Counted from the first letter of the stretch, positions 1 to 12,839 are shown. The stretch is DNA of 64,000 bases from an uncultured bacterium (GCA_903904875.1 CAIVEC010000011.1:1-64000), one strand, 5' to 3'. Notes: a model not told the origin generated them from the sequence alone. Translations and numbers: made by a program.

Positions 1-74
1 CTAAAATCTAAATTCTAAATTCTAAATTTTAAATTCTAAATTCTAAATTTTAAATTCTAAATTCTAAATTATTT
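1..74. repeat. AT-rich short tandem repeat (ctaaatt/ttaaatt 7-mer)
   Basis: Repeated 'ctaaattctaaattttaaatt'. Confidence 0.8.
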
Positions 75-266
75 ATGTCAAAGCCCTACCGTTCACCAGA
101 AGAGATAGCCGACATATTCGGCATCACTTTGCCCGTCGTCAAAAAAATCATCAAGAAACATAGAGTGGACACCTTCACCAGCAAAGGCGTGAAAGTGCAC
201 GTGAAAGATTTCAATAAAGCGTATACCAAGCATTATAACCCATCGCTGTTCAAACAAAGCAAATAA
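75..266 (+). CDS. small helix-turn-helix-like protein (63 aa)
   Basis: Intact ORF; 'SPEEIADIFGITLPVVKKIIKKH' resembles an HTH. Confidence 0.5.
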   Translation: MSKPYRSPEEIADIFGITLPVVKKIIKKHRVDTFTSKGVKVHVKDFNKAYTKHYNPSLFKQSK

Positions 267-276
267 ATTTCCTCTC

Positions 277-303
277 TTGACATTTTCTATCGAAAATATA
301 GTA
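277..303 (+). promoter_or_regulatory. sigma70-like promoter upstream of purL
   Basis: TTGACA followed by TATAGTAT at near-canonical spacing, ~80 bp before the purL ATG. Confidence 0.5.
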
Positions 304-382
304 TCCGGTTACTCAATCCCGAACAAAAAGAAAAAATAATAATCACCCTATTATTTTTTTTTATTATTCATTCAAATCAAAA

Positions 383-3300
383 ATGTACGATAGAATCATC
401 AATGGAATGGCAGACAGTAATTTAGAATCCCTGGAAGCGCAGAAAAAGCTGACCAGAGAAGTATATGTCACCAGGAAAAAAGAGCTCGAGGTGACAAACT
501 CTCTCGATAAAGTCTTGGAGGAGGAATTGTGAATCCAAGGCGTCAAGACCCAAGTCGCTGTAAGATATCTTGTCGACGGCCTGACCGACGACGAATACAA
601 AACAGCTTTGCCTACCATCTTCGGCGAGTTGCCGGTGGAGGAAGTGCTAAGCGGTAATCTGGCTGATTGCATGCTGTGATTGAGTGAAGCGGAGGCAAAT
701 AAAAAAGTGCTCAATATAGAATCCTTGCCCGGCCAATACGATGATGTCGTGGATGCGACCCAGCAATGCCTGATGCTCCAGACCGGAAACCAGAACCACA
801 ATGTGAGAACATTTTCCACGATTGTCTTTGACGGAGATATTTCACAAGAAGATATGGCGAAGGTGAAGAAATATCTGATCAATCCTGTTTCAGAACAAGA
901 TACAGATTTATCTGACACAAAACTTCTGAGGGATATCCCATCCGCGGAGAACGTGAAAATTCTAGACGGATTCACCGACTTGGATACAGAATGACTCAAT
1001 AAATTCATCAACACATACGCACTCGCGATGAACGGCGACGACCTGAAATTCGCTCAGGAATATTTTTCTAAAAAATGAAGGAATCCGAGTGTAGCGGAGA
1101 TCAAAGTCCTCGATACGTATCGATCCGACCACTGCAGACATACGACATTCAACACGGAAATATGAAAAATAGATTTTGAAAATGTGCAAGGATATTCGCC
1201 TGATGCATCCAAACTCTTAAATGAAATGCTCGATGTTCGATTGGAATACGAACAAGCGAGAAACGAACTTGGAAGATACAAACAACCGAAGACTCTGATG
1301 GAAGTCGCGACAATGGGTACCAGATACCTCAAAGCACATCCAGAGATAAATCCTAATATCAAGAATATCGTTGAATCGGAAGAGAACAACGCATGTACAT
1401 TCAGGACTACTATCGAAATGGAAGATGGCAGGACAGAGGAACGGGAGATCATGTTCAAGAACGAGACACATAACCATCCTACGGAAATTGAACCCTTCGG
1501 TGGTGCAGCGACCTGTCTATGATGATGTATCAGAGATCCGCTTTCATGAAGATCATGGATTTTCCAGGCGATGAGAGTGACCGGCGCAGCAGATCCTACC
1601 GAACCGATTTCACAGACATTAGCAGGAAAACTTTCTCAGAGAGTGATTTCGCAATTATCCGCCTTATGATATTCCAGTTACGGAAACCAGATGGGTATCC
1701 ATGCAGGACAAGTGCAAGAATATTTCCACCCAGGATACAAAGCGAAACGTTTCGAAGTAGGATACGTTATTGCATGAGCGCCTACAGCAAATATCAGAAG
1801 AGAGACACCGACCGCTTGAGACAAAGTCATCATGATCTGAGGAAAGACAGGAAGGGACGGAATCGGATGAGCGACGGGTTCATCCAAAGAACACGATTCT
1901 ACTTCCGTCGCTAATCGATGAGCTGAAGTGCAGAAATGAAATCCCGTAGAAGAAAGAAAATTATCCAGACTATTCTTGGACCCAAGATTCACTCAATATA
2001 TAAAAAAATGCAACGACTTCGGTGCATGATGAGTAGCAGTCGCCATCTGAGAGCTTACGAGATGATTAACTATTAACTTAGATACGATACCGACCAAATA
2101 TTCATGATTGGATGGAACGGAATTAGCCATCTCAGAATCGCAGGAGAGGATGGCCATCGTCATCGAAGCTAAAGATTACGACGAAGTGATGAAGCTTATC
2201 CAGGAATATAATCTCCAGTGAACCGCTGTTGCTCAAGTGACTGACAGTAAAAAACAACCATCCGGAGACAGATTGTTGATGAGATGGAAAGGTGCACCTA
2301 TCGTAAATCTCGATAGGGATTTCCTCGATATGGCAGGAGCGAAGAGAAAAATGGATATGATCAAGATCGGCGTGAAAAAAGATTTGAATCTCGATGATAC
2401 GATACCGACGGATATTCGAGCAAGATTGGATATATCCAAGAATTTTGACGAGGGTGATCATTGAGCGTTTTTGAGGAATCTCAGACGCAAAGAGGTCGCA
2501 AGCCAGAAATGACTCTGATCCATCTTCGATAATTCCGTCTGATGATCAAACGTGCTCGCAATGCAGTGAGGAAAATACCAAGCGACTCCGCAGCTCTGAA
2601 TGGTTTCTAAAATACCGACCTTCGACGGTGTCGACGCTAAAACGGTTACTATTTCTACTCATGGATTCAATCCTGAACTTGCGGAAAAATCAGCGTATCT
2701 CGGCGCCATCAATGCCATCAGATTAGCGGCATCCAAACAAGTTGCTTTGTGATGAGATTACAAGACTATGCGATTATCACTTCAAGAATATTTCGGCAAG
2801 CTCAAAGACGATCCCGAGAGATGGTGAGAATGTTATAGCGCATTGCTCTGAGCGTTCAAAGCGCAGAAAGAATTAGGAATCCCCGCTATCGGCGGCAAAG
2901 ACAGCATGTCATGAACCTACAAACCCAAAGAAGGAAAAGAAATAAATGTCCCGCCAGCAGTAGTTGCTTTTGGTGCAAATATGTGAGATATCGATCATAT
3001 CGTTTCCGGGGAATTCAAGAAGCCAGGAAATGAGGTGCGATATTTTCCTGCTTCTAAAAACTGGGATGAATATAAAAAAATGTTGGAGTATGTACAAGAA
3101 CTTATCAGACAATGAATGGTTTCTGCTTCCAATATAGTAGAATCATGATGATTAGCAGCAACCATCGGTAAGATGTCCTTTGGAAATAATATTTGATTTA
3201 CATGATATTTGATAGAGGAATCTGAAGATTGGTTTAAGGAAGATTTATGAGGGATAGTCTTGGAAATAGATAAAGATAAAAAAAATGAGGACCTATCATA

Positions 3301-4381
3301 TCATTTGCATAAAGATTTTGCTTATCATAATATATGAGAAACAACGAAGGATAAAGAGATAAAAATTGATGGTAAGAAAATTTCTTTGGATGAAGCATTG
3401 GAATCCTATACATGAACGCACGAAAAAGTGCATCCTACAGCTCTCCATCATACAGCTCAGTGAGAAGAAAAAGTTGATCCGATTTTTGTCTCCGAAAAAG
3501 CGAAAGAGAGACATACGCTCATAGAGACTTCCGAATCGTGATTAGCGAACAATTTCAATATCCTCAAATGAATCAAACCGAAAGTAGTAATCCCTGTTTT
3601 CCCATGAACGAACTCAGAACTCGATACCGCACATCAAGCACGTAAAGCAGGTATGGAAGCTACAGAATTCATCTTCAACAACCAGACCCCGGAATTGCTT
3701 ATGGAGTCCACCAGAAAATTCGCTGAATTACTCAATGACGCGCAGATGGTGGTGTTCCCATGATGATTCTCCGCTGGCGACCAGCCGCACGGTTCAGCGA
3801 AATTCATAGCATCCATTTTCAGGATGAACGTCGTGAGAGACGCGATGCAAAGATTCCTGGATAAACCGGATACGCTGACATTGTGAATCTGTAACGGATT
3901 CCAGGCACTGATAAAATTATGAGTATTCGATGAATCAAAAATAACTGATTATCTGACTGAGGAAAGTCCGACGCTCACTTACAACACGACGGGAAGACAT
4001 ATGACCGACCAAGTCGGACTCCAGATCACGTCTGTACTTTCGCCTATGCTCTCATTGGTCGATATCGGCGATACGTTCGTCATCCCTATCTCGCATGGAG
4101 AAGGAAGATTGTATATGAAAGACTGAATGACATTGCTAAAATATATCAATAACGGACAAGTAGTCATGCAATACCTAGATTCTGAATGACATCCTACGTC
4201 CAAGTACAACGGCTCATTGGAATGAATCGCAGCGCTCTGTTCTCCTGACGGAAGGATTCTCTGATTGATGCCGCATCCAGAAAGGACATGAAGTAAATTA
4301 TTCCAGAACATCCCATGAAATCACGATCTCCCGATCTTCAGATCAGCAGCAAAGGAGTTCGGCGTAAAATTCAAAAAATAA
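383..4381 (+). CDS. purL: phosphoribosylformylglycinamidine synthase, single-chain form (1332 aa with TGA=Gly)
   Basis: Open 3999-nt frame if TGA=Gly; 'FKNETHNHPTEIEPFGGAATC' and C-terminal amidotransferase motifs 'VFPGGFSAGDQPHGSAKF', 'LGICNGFQALIKLG', 'MPHPERT' where several G are TGA. Confidence 0.95.
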
Positions 4382-4392
4382 AAATCTCACAT

Positions 4393-4518
4393 AATTGAGA
4401 CGCAATAAAAACTTGAATGTAATGAATGTTTTTATGACGTCGAAATTATACCGATGATTTTAGAAGTTTTGAATTCGAGCGTAGAGAAGAATTTAAATCT
4501 TTCTAAAACAATCGGTAT
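4393..4518 (+). repeat. GA-loop structured element, copy A (hairpins H1+H2)
   Basis: H1: AATT-GA-GACG-CA-ATAAAAAC ... GTTTTTAT-GA-CGTC-GA-AATT; H2: ATACCGAT-GA-TTTTAGAA ... TTCTAAAA-CA-ATCGGTAT. Confidence 0.8.
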
Positions 4519-4538
4519 AAACTAAAACAAAAACCATT

Positions 4539-5147
4539 ATGAACATCCGACCGACAATCTTAGTATTCAACTCCGGCTCAGGAAGCGGTTTCCAGGAGCT
4601 GGTAGAAAACACCCGTACCGGTGTATTACGCGCAGATATCATAGGTCTAGTGACCAATAACAAAAATCACGAGTGCGTGAAACGCGCAGAAGAGCTTAAT
4701 ATCAAATCTTGTGTCATGACCGACCTAGGAGTAGAAGACTACAAAGATCTGCTGGAAGGATATAAACCAGATTTCGTCGCATTATCCGGCTGGCTCAAGA
4801 AAGTGCCGATGGGCGTATTCGATCCACAGAGGACGATCAATATCCATCCGGGGCCATTGCCCGAATTCGGCGGTCCAGGAATGTATGGTCATCATGTGCA
4901 TGACGCTGTGATGAAAGCCTTCCATGCACGCAGGATAGTAAGCACCCAAGTATGCATGCACTACGTGATAGACGAATACGATCAAGGTCGAGTATTCTTC
5001 AGATATCCTGTACGAATACGAACTAATGATACCAGCTGTACCTTAGCTGGTCGCGTGAATAAAATCGAACATGGTTGGCAATCGTACATCACCAATCTCG
5101 TCGTCCACGGAGAAATCCGTTGGGACGGAAAAATCCAGAAAGCTTAG
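4539..5147 (+). CDS. purN: phosphoribosylglycinamide formyltransferase
   Basis: 'LVFNSGSGSGFQEL', 'LSGWLKKVP', 'NIHPGPLPEFGGPGMYGHHVHDAV'; no in-frame TGA. Confidence 0.93.
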   Translation: MNIRPTILVFNSGSGSGFQELVENTRTGVLRADIIGLVTNNKNHECVKRAEELNIKSCVMTDLGVEDYKDLLEGYKPDFVALSGWLKKVPMGVFDPQRTINIHPGPLPEFGGPGMYGHHVHDAVMKAFHARRIVSTQVCMHYVIDEYDQGRVFFRYPVRIRTNDTSCTLAGRVNKIEHGWQSYITNLVVHGEIRWDGKIQKA

Positions 5148-5186
5148 TCGTGCCTGATTGGATCAGAAAAAGTTTTTTGTAGTAAC

Positions 5187-5213
5187 TGCCGGGTGTTTCC
5201 CGGCATTTTTTTG
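5187..5213 (+). terminator. intrinsic terminator after purN
   Basis: TGCCGGG-tgttt-CCCGGCA followed by T7. Confidence 0.85.
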
Positions 5214-5353
5214 TTAGCACCCGGGTGGAAATTTCTTCACCCAGGTATATACCAATAGCTATTGAAGTTTTAGACGGAATTTTTATAATTCATTCAGTTG
5301 CCACTATAACGTACGGAATGAGATGCTACCATTTTAGCGTCTTTTTTTTGTAC

Positions 5354-6898
5354 ATGATCCAGAAAGTGAAAACCTACGCCAACGTGGGACTTGAATGACA
5401 CGAGATCATCGTTGAAGCGGATTCCAGCAAATCGTTGCCGACCATCGAAATCGTCTGACTGCCGGATGCCGCCATCAAGGAGTCCAAAGAACGCTTGAGA
5501 GCAACCTTCCGTAATGCAGGCATCCAGCTGCCCAACAGGAAGATAGTCTTGAATCTTTCGCCCTCCGATATCAAAAAAGTCGGGACGAGTTTCGATCTGC
5601 CGATGGCGGTCGCGATATTATTCCTGATATTCGAAGATAAGATCACGCCGCCGCAGACTGAATTTCTCTACTTCGGCGAACTGTGATTGGACGGAAATGT
5701 GAAACGTGTGAATTGACTTTTACCGTCGGTGATTAGCGCGATGAACCACGGCTACAAGCATTTCTTCGTGCCGGAGGAGAACGTCTATGAATTGGAATAT
5801 GTTCCGGGGATACACATCTATCCGATAGGGAAATTTGATCAGATGATAGAATATTTCATAGAAGGAAAAGAATTCTTCTGTATCGACCAAGCCAAAGACA
5901 TCGAAACCTTGTATCAGCAGAGCGACCTGTTCGAGGTCGATTTCGCACACATCAAATGACATCTTATCGCCAAGAGAGCCTTAGCTATAGCCGCGGCATG
6001 ATTGCATAATCTGCTCATGGTCGGCGCACCATGAAGTTGAAAAACATTGCTCAGCAAAGCGCTCCCGAGTATTTTGCCACCGCTAGGATTCGAAGAGATT
6101 CTCGAAGTATCACAGATCTATTCGCTTGTCGGCAAACTTTCCAAAGATGTTCCTTTGGTTACCAAGCGCCCGTTCCGTCAGGTCCACCATACGGCTTCCA
6201 AGATTTCCATCACCGGATGATGATCGCGTCTGACACCGTGAGAGATCAGTTTAGCGCATAAGTGAATATTATTCTTCGACGAGCTCACGGAGTTTCCGCG
6301 CGAAGTTCTCGAGGTCCTTCGTCAGCCATTAGAAGACAAATCTGTCGTCATCTCGCGCGTCTCATGAACCATACAATACCCGGCGAACTTCATGTTCGTC
6401 GCCGCGATGAACCCGTGCATCTGTGGCTATTACAAAGATTCTGAAAAAAATTGTTCGTGTTCGTTGCTCGACATCAAACGCTACCAGAGCAAAATTTCCT
6501 GACCGTTATTAGACAGGATAGATATGATCCTGGAAATCCCGAGAGAGGACATCGACAAGATTCTCAATAACATCGCCGAAGAAAGTTCCTCCAGTATCAG
6601 AGAAAAAGTCATCAATGCATGGAAGATCCAACAACAGAGATTCGCCTGACTCTCCATTACGTCAAACTCGCAGATCACATCAAAACATATCGACGAATTG
6701 ATCCCCCTCGACCAAGGCTGTAAAGATTTCCTTGCAACCGCATCGAGGAAACTGACGCTGTCGACCAGAGTCGTACATCGTACCATAAAATTAGCAAGGA
6801 CTATCGCCGACATCCAGTGACAAGACTTCGTTACCATCAACCATTTAGCTGAAGCGCTGCAGTACAGGTCAAAGACGATGTTTGTAGAAGCGGAATAA
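5354..6898 (+). CDS. comM: YifB/ComM-family Mg chelatase-like AAA+ ATPase (514 aa, TGA=Gly)
   Basis: '[18 protein letters not shown]', Walker A 'GAPGSGKTLL', '[14 protein letters not shown]', '[13 protein letters not shown]', 'LLDRIDM'. Confidence 0.93.
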
Positions 6899-6970
6899 AT
6901 TTAGAATTATAGAATTTAGAAACCAATAAGAATTTAGAAAAAAGAATTTTAAATTATAAATTTAGAAACG

Positions 6971-7345
6971 ATGTATGATTTAGAAAAGAGAGTACTTATG
7001 TTCAGTAAGGAATTGCTCAAATATATAAAAAGCATATATATTACAGATATCAATAAAAATATGGTCAATCAGGTAATAAGATCGGGAACGAGCATTTGAG
7101 CCAATTATTGCGAGGCAAATTGAGCAAGTTCCAAAAGAGACTTTACAAACAAGATATATATCTGTAAAAAAGAGTCCAAGGAAACAAATTATTGGCTAGA
7201 GCTACTATTAGGAATTACCAGTACTTCTCGTGAGCAATTAGAAAGTATAGTCAAGGAATCACATGAAATTGCATGTATATTCAATAAGATTGCACAAAGC
7301 CTTAAAACCAAGCCTATTTTAAAAATTACACCTTCTAAATTTTAA
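6971..7345 (+). CDS. four-helix bundle protein (23S rRNA IVS-type family)
   Basis: 'YDLEKRVLMFSKELLKYIKSI...QVIRSGTSIGANYCEANGASSKRDF...KESKETNYWLELL' typical of the S23/IVS-encoded family; TGA=Gly. Confidence 0.85.
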
Positions 7346-7432
7346 ATTCTACTTTCAAAATTCTACCTTCTAAATTTTAAATTCTACTTTCAAAATTCTA
7401 TCTTCTAAATTTTAAATTCTAAATTCCATCTT
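7320..7432. repeat. AT-rich tandem repeat, ~35-bp unit, imperfect
   Basis: 'ccttctaaattttaaattctactttcaaaattcta' repeated about three times with variation. Confidence 0.75.
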
Positions 7433-7433
7433 C

Positions 7434-7598
7434 ATGAAATTTCTCTGCAACGTTTGCCACAAATTTTCTTATGATCTCGAGAAGGGCGATCCTGCTCACG
7501 GCATCCCGCCAAACACGAAACCTGAAGATCTGCCTGATGATCGGAGATGTCCTATCTGTCACAACGATAAGACACATCTGAAACCCGTTAATAACTAA
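7434..7598 (+). CDS. rubredoxin-like protein (54 aa)
   Basis: 'CNVCHKFSYDLEKGDPAHGIPPNTKPEDLPDDRRCPIC' matches the rubredoxin CxxC...CPxC pattern. Confidence 0.88.
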   Translation: MKFLCNVCHKFSYDLEKGDPAHGIPPNTKPEDLPDDRRCPICHNDKTHLKPVNN

Positions 7599-7677
7599 TA
7601 TATCATAGGCTTTACCATTGAAATCAGCTAGGAGAAGTGTATACTCATAGATACACAACTTTATTTAATTACGTGCT

Positions 7678-9204
7678 ATGAAGAAACTCGCACTGATCAT
7701 CCTCGACGGATTTGGCATCAACAAAAAGACCCCGAAACAGAATGGAATCATTCAAGCGGATTCTCCTATTTTCAAAAAATTATTCTCAGAAGCCTATGCA
7801 GCTTTAGACGCTTCTGAAAAAGCGGTCGGATTGCCTGTCGGTCAGATGGGAAATTCAGAGGTCGGACATATGACTATCGGTTCAGGCAGGATTATCAAAC
7901 AAAATTTAGTGGAGATAGACGATATGCTGGATGACGGCCGTTTCGCAAAATTACCGGAATTCCAAGCAGGTATCCGTCATTGCGAACAGAACGGTTCTAC
8001 GCTTCATTTACTGCAATTATTCTGACCAGGCGGCGTGCATGCGATGGATTCGCATCTCAAGAAAATATTGAAAATAATCCCTCAGGATATCCCTGTTTCA
8101 TTGCATCTTTTCGGAGACGGAAGAGATCGCGCACCGGATAGCATGTTAGGCTTGATGAAAGACTTTGAAATCTTCCTCAAAAAATTTCCGAACGTGAAGA
8201 TATCATCATTAGCGTGAAGGTATTACGGCATGGACAGGGACAACAACCGGGAAAGGATCCAGAAGTCCTATGATGAGATCATGTTCGGTCAATTGCAGAC
8301 CAGCGACACCCCAAGCGAATATATCGCGAAACAATACGAACAAGGCATTCAGGATGAATTCATCAAACCGGTGAGTTTCACCTGGTGAGAGCAGATAGAG
8401 AGCGGCGACGCGGTCTTCCATCTCAACTTCAGATCCGATAGGGCGAGAGAGATGACGCAAGCCATCATGGTGTCCATGGATAAGAAACTCGCGGACAATT
8501 ATCCGACCCGGGACAAACTGTTTCTGATCAAGAATCTCAGCAACCTCTATTTCGTCTCCATGACCAAATATTACCAAGAATACGAATGACCGGTATTCAT
8601 CAAAGAACTCATCATCAAAAATATTTTATCTGAAGTGATTTCACGTCATGAGCTCCGTCAACTACATCTCGCAGAGACCGAGAAATTCGCTCACGTCACG
8701 AAATTCTTCAACGGCGACAGGCAGATAGTCTTCGACGGCGAAAAAGATATCTTAGTACCATCGCACAAAGTGGCGACGTATGATCTAGATCCGGAGATGT
8801 CCGCACAAGAGATCTACGACCAGTTCATCGCGAAAGCCAAAGATTTCGACTTCATCGTCGTTAATTTCGCTAACGGAGATATGGTAGGTCACACCGGCAA
8901 GATGGACGCAGTCATCAAAGCCATCAAAAAGCTTGATAGTATCATATGAAATATTATTTCTTTCTGCGACAAAAATAATTACGAGCTTATCATCACCGCT
9001 GATCATGGCAATAGCGATGATATTGGCACACCGGAAAAACCGATCACCGCACATACTTTGAATCCTGTCCCATGCCGATATATCAGCAAAAGCAAGACCC
9101 AGCCGATAAAAAAAAGCTGATGACTCTACGACATCGCTCCTACCGTGTTGAAACTTATGTGAATAGATATTCCAAAAGAGATGACCTGAAAACCGCTTAT
9201 ATAA
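7678..9204 (+). CDS. gpmI: 2,3-bisphosphoglycerate-independent phosphoglycerate mutase (508 aa, TGA=Gly)
   Basis: 'LIILDGFGINK', 'QMGNSEVGHMTIGSGRI', 'GPGGVHAMDSH', 'HLFGDGRD', 'FANGDMVGHTG', 'TADHGNSDD'. Confidence 0.95.
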
Positions 9205-10242
9205 TTACATTTCAATTTCACTAGAGGCATCCTTCTCGCTATCAGGCAGGAGGATGTTTCTTATTTTTTCATCACGATTCATAAGTATTATCGCATCCAT
9301 ATCATCCGGTTCTCGTATCTTACCGAAGGTGCTGAGTTTCTCTGAATGATGGAACGGCACGACATAATTGTTCGTCATCTTCTTATATTCTTCGTTGAAG
9401 GTATCGATGAAGTGGACATTTTTCGTGATAGGGGAGATGACGATGACATCCGTTCAGGTTAAATTCTTTTCATGGAATCGCTTGCAGAAAAGCTGAGAAT
9501 AGAACTGCAGCGTCTCTTTGACCAATCCTTTCGCCAATGGATTAGACTCGATGAAATCATAGGTTTTGTACCGGTATTGGACGATACCGTTATCCTTGTA
9601 CATCTGCTTCAACGCACCCATTCACAGATTCAACGTATCCACGGCATAATAGAATCCGTTCTGGATTTTGATCGCTTTGCAGGAATTTTCTGTGATATAT
9701 AAAAGCACAAAATTATCTTTTTTCAGATTATTCCTCAAAAAGAGGAGGGTATGAAACGATTGCGGAAGGATGGTAATGTTCTTCGTCTCCAGGAGGTTCC
9801 CGTAGACGGAGTTGATGATGTTCATGGTCTTCTTGTTCAGATATACGATATACAATCTGAAGAATATTTCGCCGGTCTCGCCGATGACATGTTTCTTCTC
9901 CTCGCCGTCGACATGCACGCTATCGACGTAGACCATGATCCTTTCCCCATCGACGTCGTTGTGTTTCTTGGTCGCCTGACATTTCTCTTCTATGATGTCT
10001 TTCAAATCCTGAAAGGTGAATTTTTTCTCGAATGTCTGGAAAATGTCGAACCTGAAAAAGGAGAACCTGCTTTCGTCCAGCATGAAGTAATGGCTGTATT
10101 TGGGATATTCCCGGGATTCGTCGGTTATCTTGACGAGATTCTCATGGAGGATATATTGCAGAATCTGTTCGCCTGGGCGAATCTTGTAGACACGAAAACT
10201 CGGGTGCGATTCGGAAAGATGTTCGTATCGGATATAAAACAC
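9205..10242 (-). CDS. hypothetical protein, 345 aa (possibly ASKHA/PilM-like)
   Basis: Continuous minus-strand frame with TGA=Gly, stop tta at 9205-9207; the family assignment is weak. Confidence 0.65.
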
Positions 10243-10277
10243 TGGTCGCTTACTTACAATATAAAGCGTGAAACTGT

Positions 10278-12719
10278 TTATTTTTTCTTCGCTGTCTTTT
10301 TTGCTGGTTTATCTGCCGTGGCAGGCGCTTTTTTCTTTGCTGCTTTTTTTGCTGTGGTTTTTTTCGCTGGCGTTTTCTTTTCCGCTTTCTCTTTCTTGGC
10401 TGGAGCAATTTCTTTCTTGCTTCAGAACTTAGGTCTTGGACCGTTGGCGATAATCTCTAGACAATCGGCTTTCGTTAAATCTGAAGCATCTTTGCCTCCC
10501 TTCGGAATCTTGTAATTGTTACCGTCAAACTTGATGTATGCACCATACAAACCATTAAGCACTTCTATCTTCTTTCAATCAGAATCGAAGTTATTGATGT
10601 ACTTATTCTTTTCCGTGTCGATCTTTTTCTCAATCAATGGATTCGCTTCTTCCATGGTGACCGTATACGGATCAAGTGTTTTCGGAAGTGAGACGAAAAA
10701 CGTCTTGTATTTCAGATATGGTCAGAATTTCCCCACTGCTGCGGTGACTCCTTCTCATTGATATTGACCGATGATTCTCGGTAAGGCGAACAATGCCAAC
10801 GCGTCTTCCAGGGTAAGCGATTCGATATTTTGTCCGGGTCTGAGCGAAGCAAATTTCGGTTTATCTGTGTCTTGAGCGGTTCCGACTTGTACCATCGGTC
10901 CGAATCTTCCAATCCTTGCGACGACTTTCTTGCCGGTGTTCGGATCTATTCCAAGGTCTTTTTCTCCGGTCTGCTTTTCAGCGAACTCAAGGGTTTTCGC
11001 AACTTCTTTGTGGAACGGTCCATAAAATTTCTTCATCATTTCAGGCCATTTGATTTTTCCTTCAGCGACGTCATCGAACTCTTCTTCCACGCTTGCCGTG
11101 AAATTATAGTCCAAAATATCTTTGAAATTCGTCACCAAAAAATCATTTACTACCATACCGATATCCGTCGGGAAGAGTTTCTGTTTTTCAGCTCCCGTGT
11201 TCTGTGTCTTCGTTTCCGCTTTAATCACTCAGAGTCTGAGCAAGAATTCTTGAAACTTTCTCTCCGTACCGTTCCTATCTTCCTTCACGACATATCATCT
11301 CTTTTGTACCGTTGAAATTGTCGGTGCATAGGTTGATGGACGTCATATACCAAGCTCTTCAAGCTTTTTTACCAACGACGCTTCCGTATATCTTGGCGGA
11401 TGATTTTTGAATCTTTCGCTTGCGAGAATCTGCTGCATCGCCAAAACTTCTCACTTCGTGAGCTTCGGCAACATATCGCTTTGTTCCTGTTCGTCCTCTT
11501 CGTCTTTGGATTCAAAATAGACTTTCAAGAACCCATCAAATTTTACGACTTCACCGCTTGCGATAAAGTTGAATGTATCATTGGTAGATATACTAATTGT
11601 CGCTTTGGTTTTCTCCACTTCGGCAGGCGCCATCTGCGAAGCAATCGTCCTTTTCCGTATCAACTCGTACAGCTTTTTCTCAGAAGCGTCGCCTCCGGAG
11701 AGATTGTTTTCCATATGCGCCGGTCTGATACATTCGTGAGCTTCTTGCGATCATTTGCTCTTGGTCACATACTGCGTAGGCTTGGAATAGTTTTTACCAT
11801 ATCTTTTTATTATCTCATCCTGAGCCATTTTGACAGCAGATTCTGAGAGAGTGACCGAGTCTGTTCTCATGTACGTGATCAATCCAGCTTCGTATAATTT
11901 CTGAGCAACCTGCATCGTTCTAGCAACAGAAAATCCTAATTTCCTGCTCGCTTCCTGTTGGAGCGTAGAGGTCGTAAACGGAGCAGAAGGTGTTTTCTTT
12001 CCTGGCTTCACTTCGATATTTTCAATCGTATATTTTGCATCCTTACATGATTCCAAAAATTTTTTCGCTTCGTCGGCAGTAGCCAGATCTTTGGAAAGTT
12101 CAGCTTTGAATTCTTTCTTTGCATCACCAACAAAACTTCCTATGACTTTGAAAAAACTCGCTGACTCAAATTTCTGGATTTCCCTTTCCCTTTCGACGAT
12201 CAACCTTACGGCGACAGATTGGACTCTTCCTGCACTCAATCCCATTTTGATCTTCTTCCAAAGCACAGGTGAAAGCTCGAATCCTACGAGCCTATCGAGG
12301 ATTCTTCTCGCTTGCTGGGCGTCCACTAAATTCATATCTATGGTTCTTGGATTCTGTACTGCATGGTCGATCGCTTCTTTCGTGATCTCATGAAAGACTA
12401 TCCTAGCCGTCTTTTTGACGTCTAATCCTAGCGCGTTCGCTACATGCCGGCCGATAGCTTCTCCCTCGCGGTCCTCATCCGTTGCAATCCGGACCTTGTC
12501 GGCGTTTTTCGCCAACGCTTTCAGCTCGCTGACCACTTTGGTCTTGTCAGGAGAGATCTGGTATTTAGGTTCAAAGTTGTTCTTGACGTCGACGCCAAGT
12601 TCTTTCTGGGGTAAATCCACTACGTGTCCGAATGACGCTTTCACTTCAAATCCTTCACCGAGGAACTTTTTGATAGTCGCAGATTTTGCCGGAGACTCCA
12701 CAATCACTAAATTTTTCAT
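10278..12719 (-). CDS. topA: DNA topoisomerase I (813 aa, TGA=Gly) with Lys/Ala-rich C-terminal tail
   Basis: 'LVIVESPAKSATIKKFLG', 'ATDEDREGEAIGRHVA', 'AGRVQSVAVRLI', 'GLITYMRTDS'; C-term 'PAKKTAKKAAKK'-like. Confidence 0.95.
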
Positions 12720-12808
12720 ATATATACAAAAAAATAAATAAGGCTAATTTACAATACTCTTGTTTACTGTATTCGCCCCGTATTTCAACCGAAAAAAGTG
12801 TTTTCAAT

Positions 12809-12839
12809 AAAAAAACCTCCTAACTGATACGTTAAGAGG
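12809..12839 (-). terminator. intrinsic terminator downstream of tRNA-Lys
   Basis: Minus strand: CCTCTTAAC-gtatca-GTTAGGAGG followed by T7. Confidence 0.75.

Noticed and set aside
364-1014. 216-aa minus-strand ORF
   Set aside because: Antisense to purL coding sequence.
383-4381. Apparent decayed purL pseudogene full of TGA stops
   Set aside because: Every frame break is a TGA at a Gly position and the frame is continuous for 1333 codons; recoding explains it.
4393-4518. Considered as an integron attC site
   Set aside because: No RYYYAAC/GTRRRRY core, no tandem array and no integrase seen; kept only as an analogy.
6971-7345. Interpreting the four-helix protein as evidence of a 23S rRNA intervening sequence here
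   Set aside because: No rRNA sequence nearby; the family also occurs as ordinary stand-alone genes.
9751-10515. 254-aa plus-strand ORF
   Set aside because: Antisense to a continuous minus-strand gene and the topA tail; low-complexity FF/AA-rich translation is typical of a reverse-strand artefact.
10830-11315. Plus-strand ORF of 161 aa and similar ones at 11400-11846 and 12091-12741
   Set aside because: All antisense to topA, which is unambiguous.
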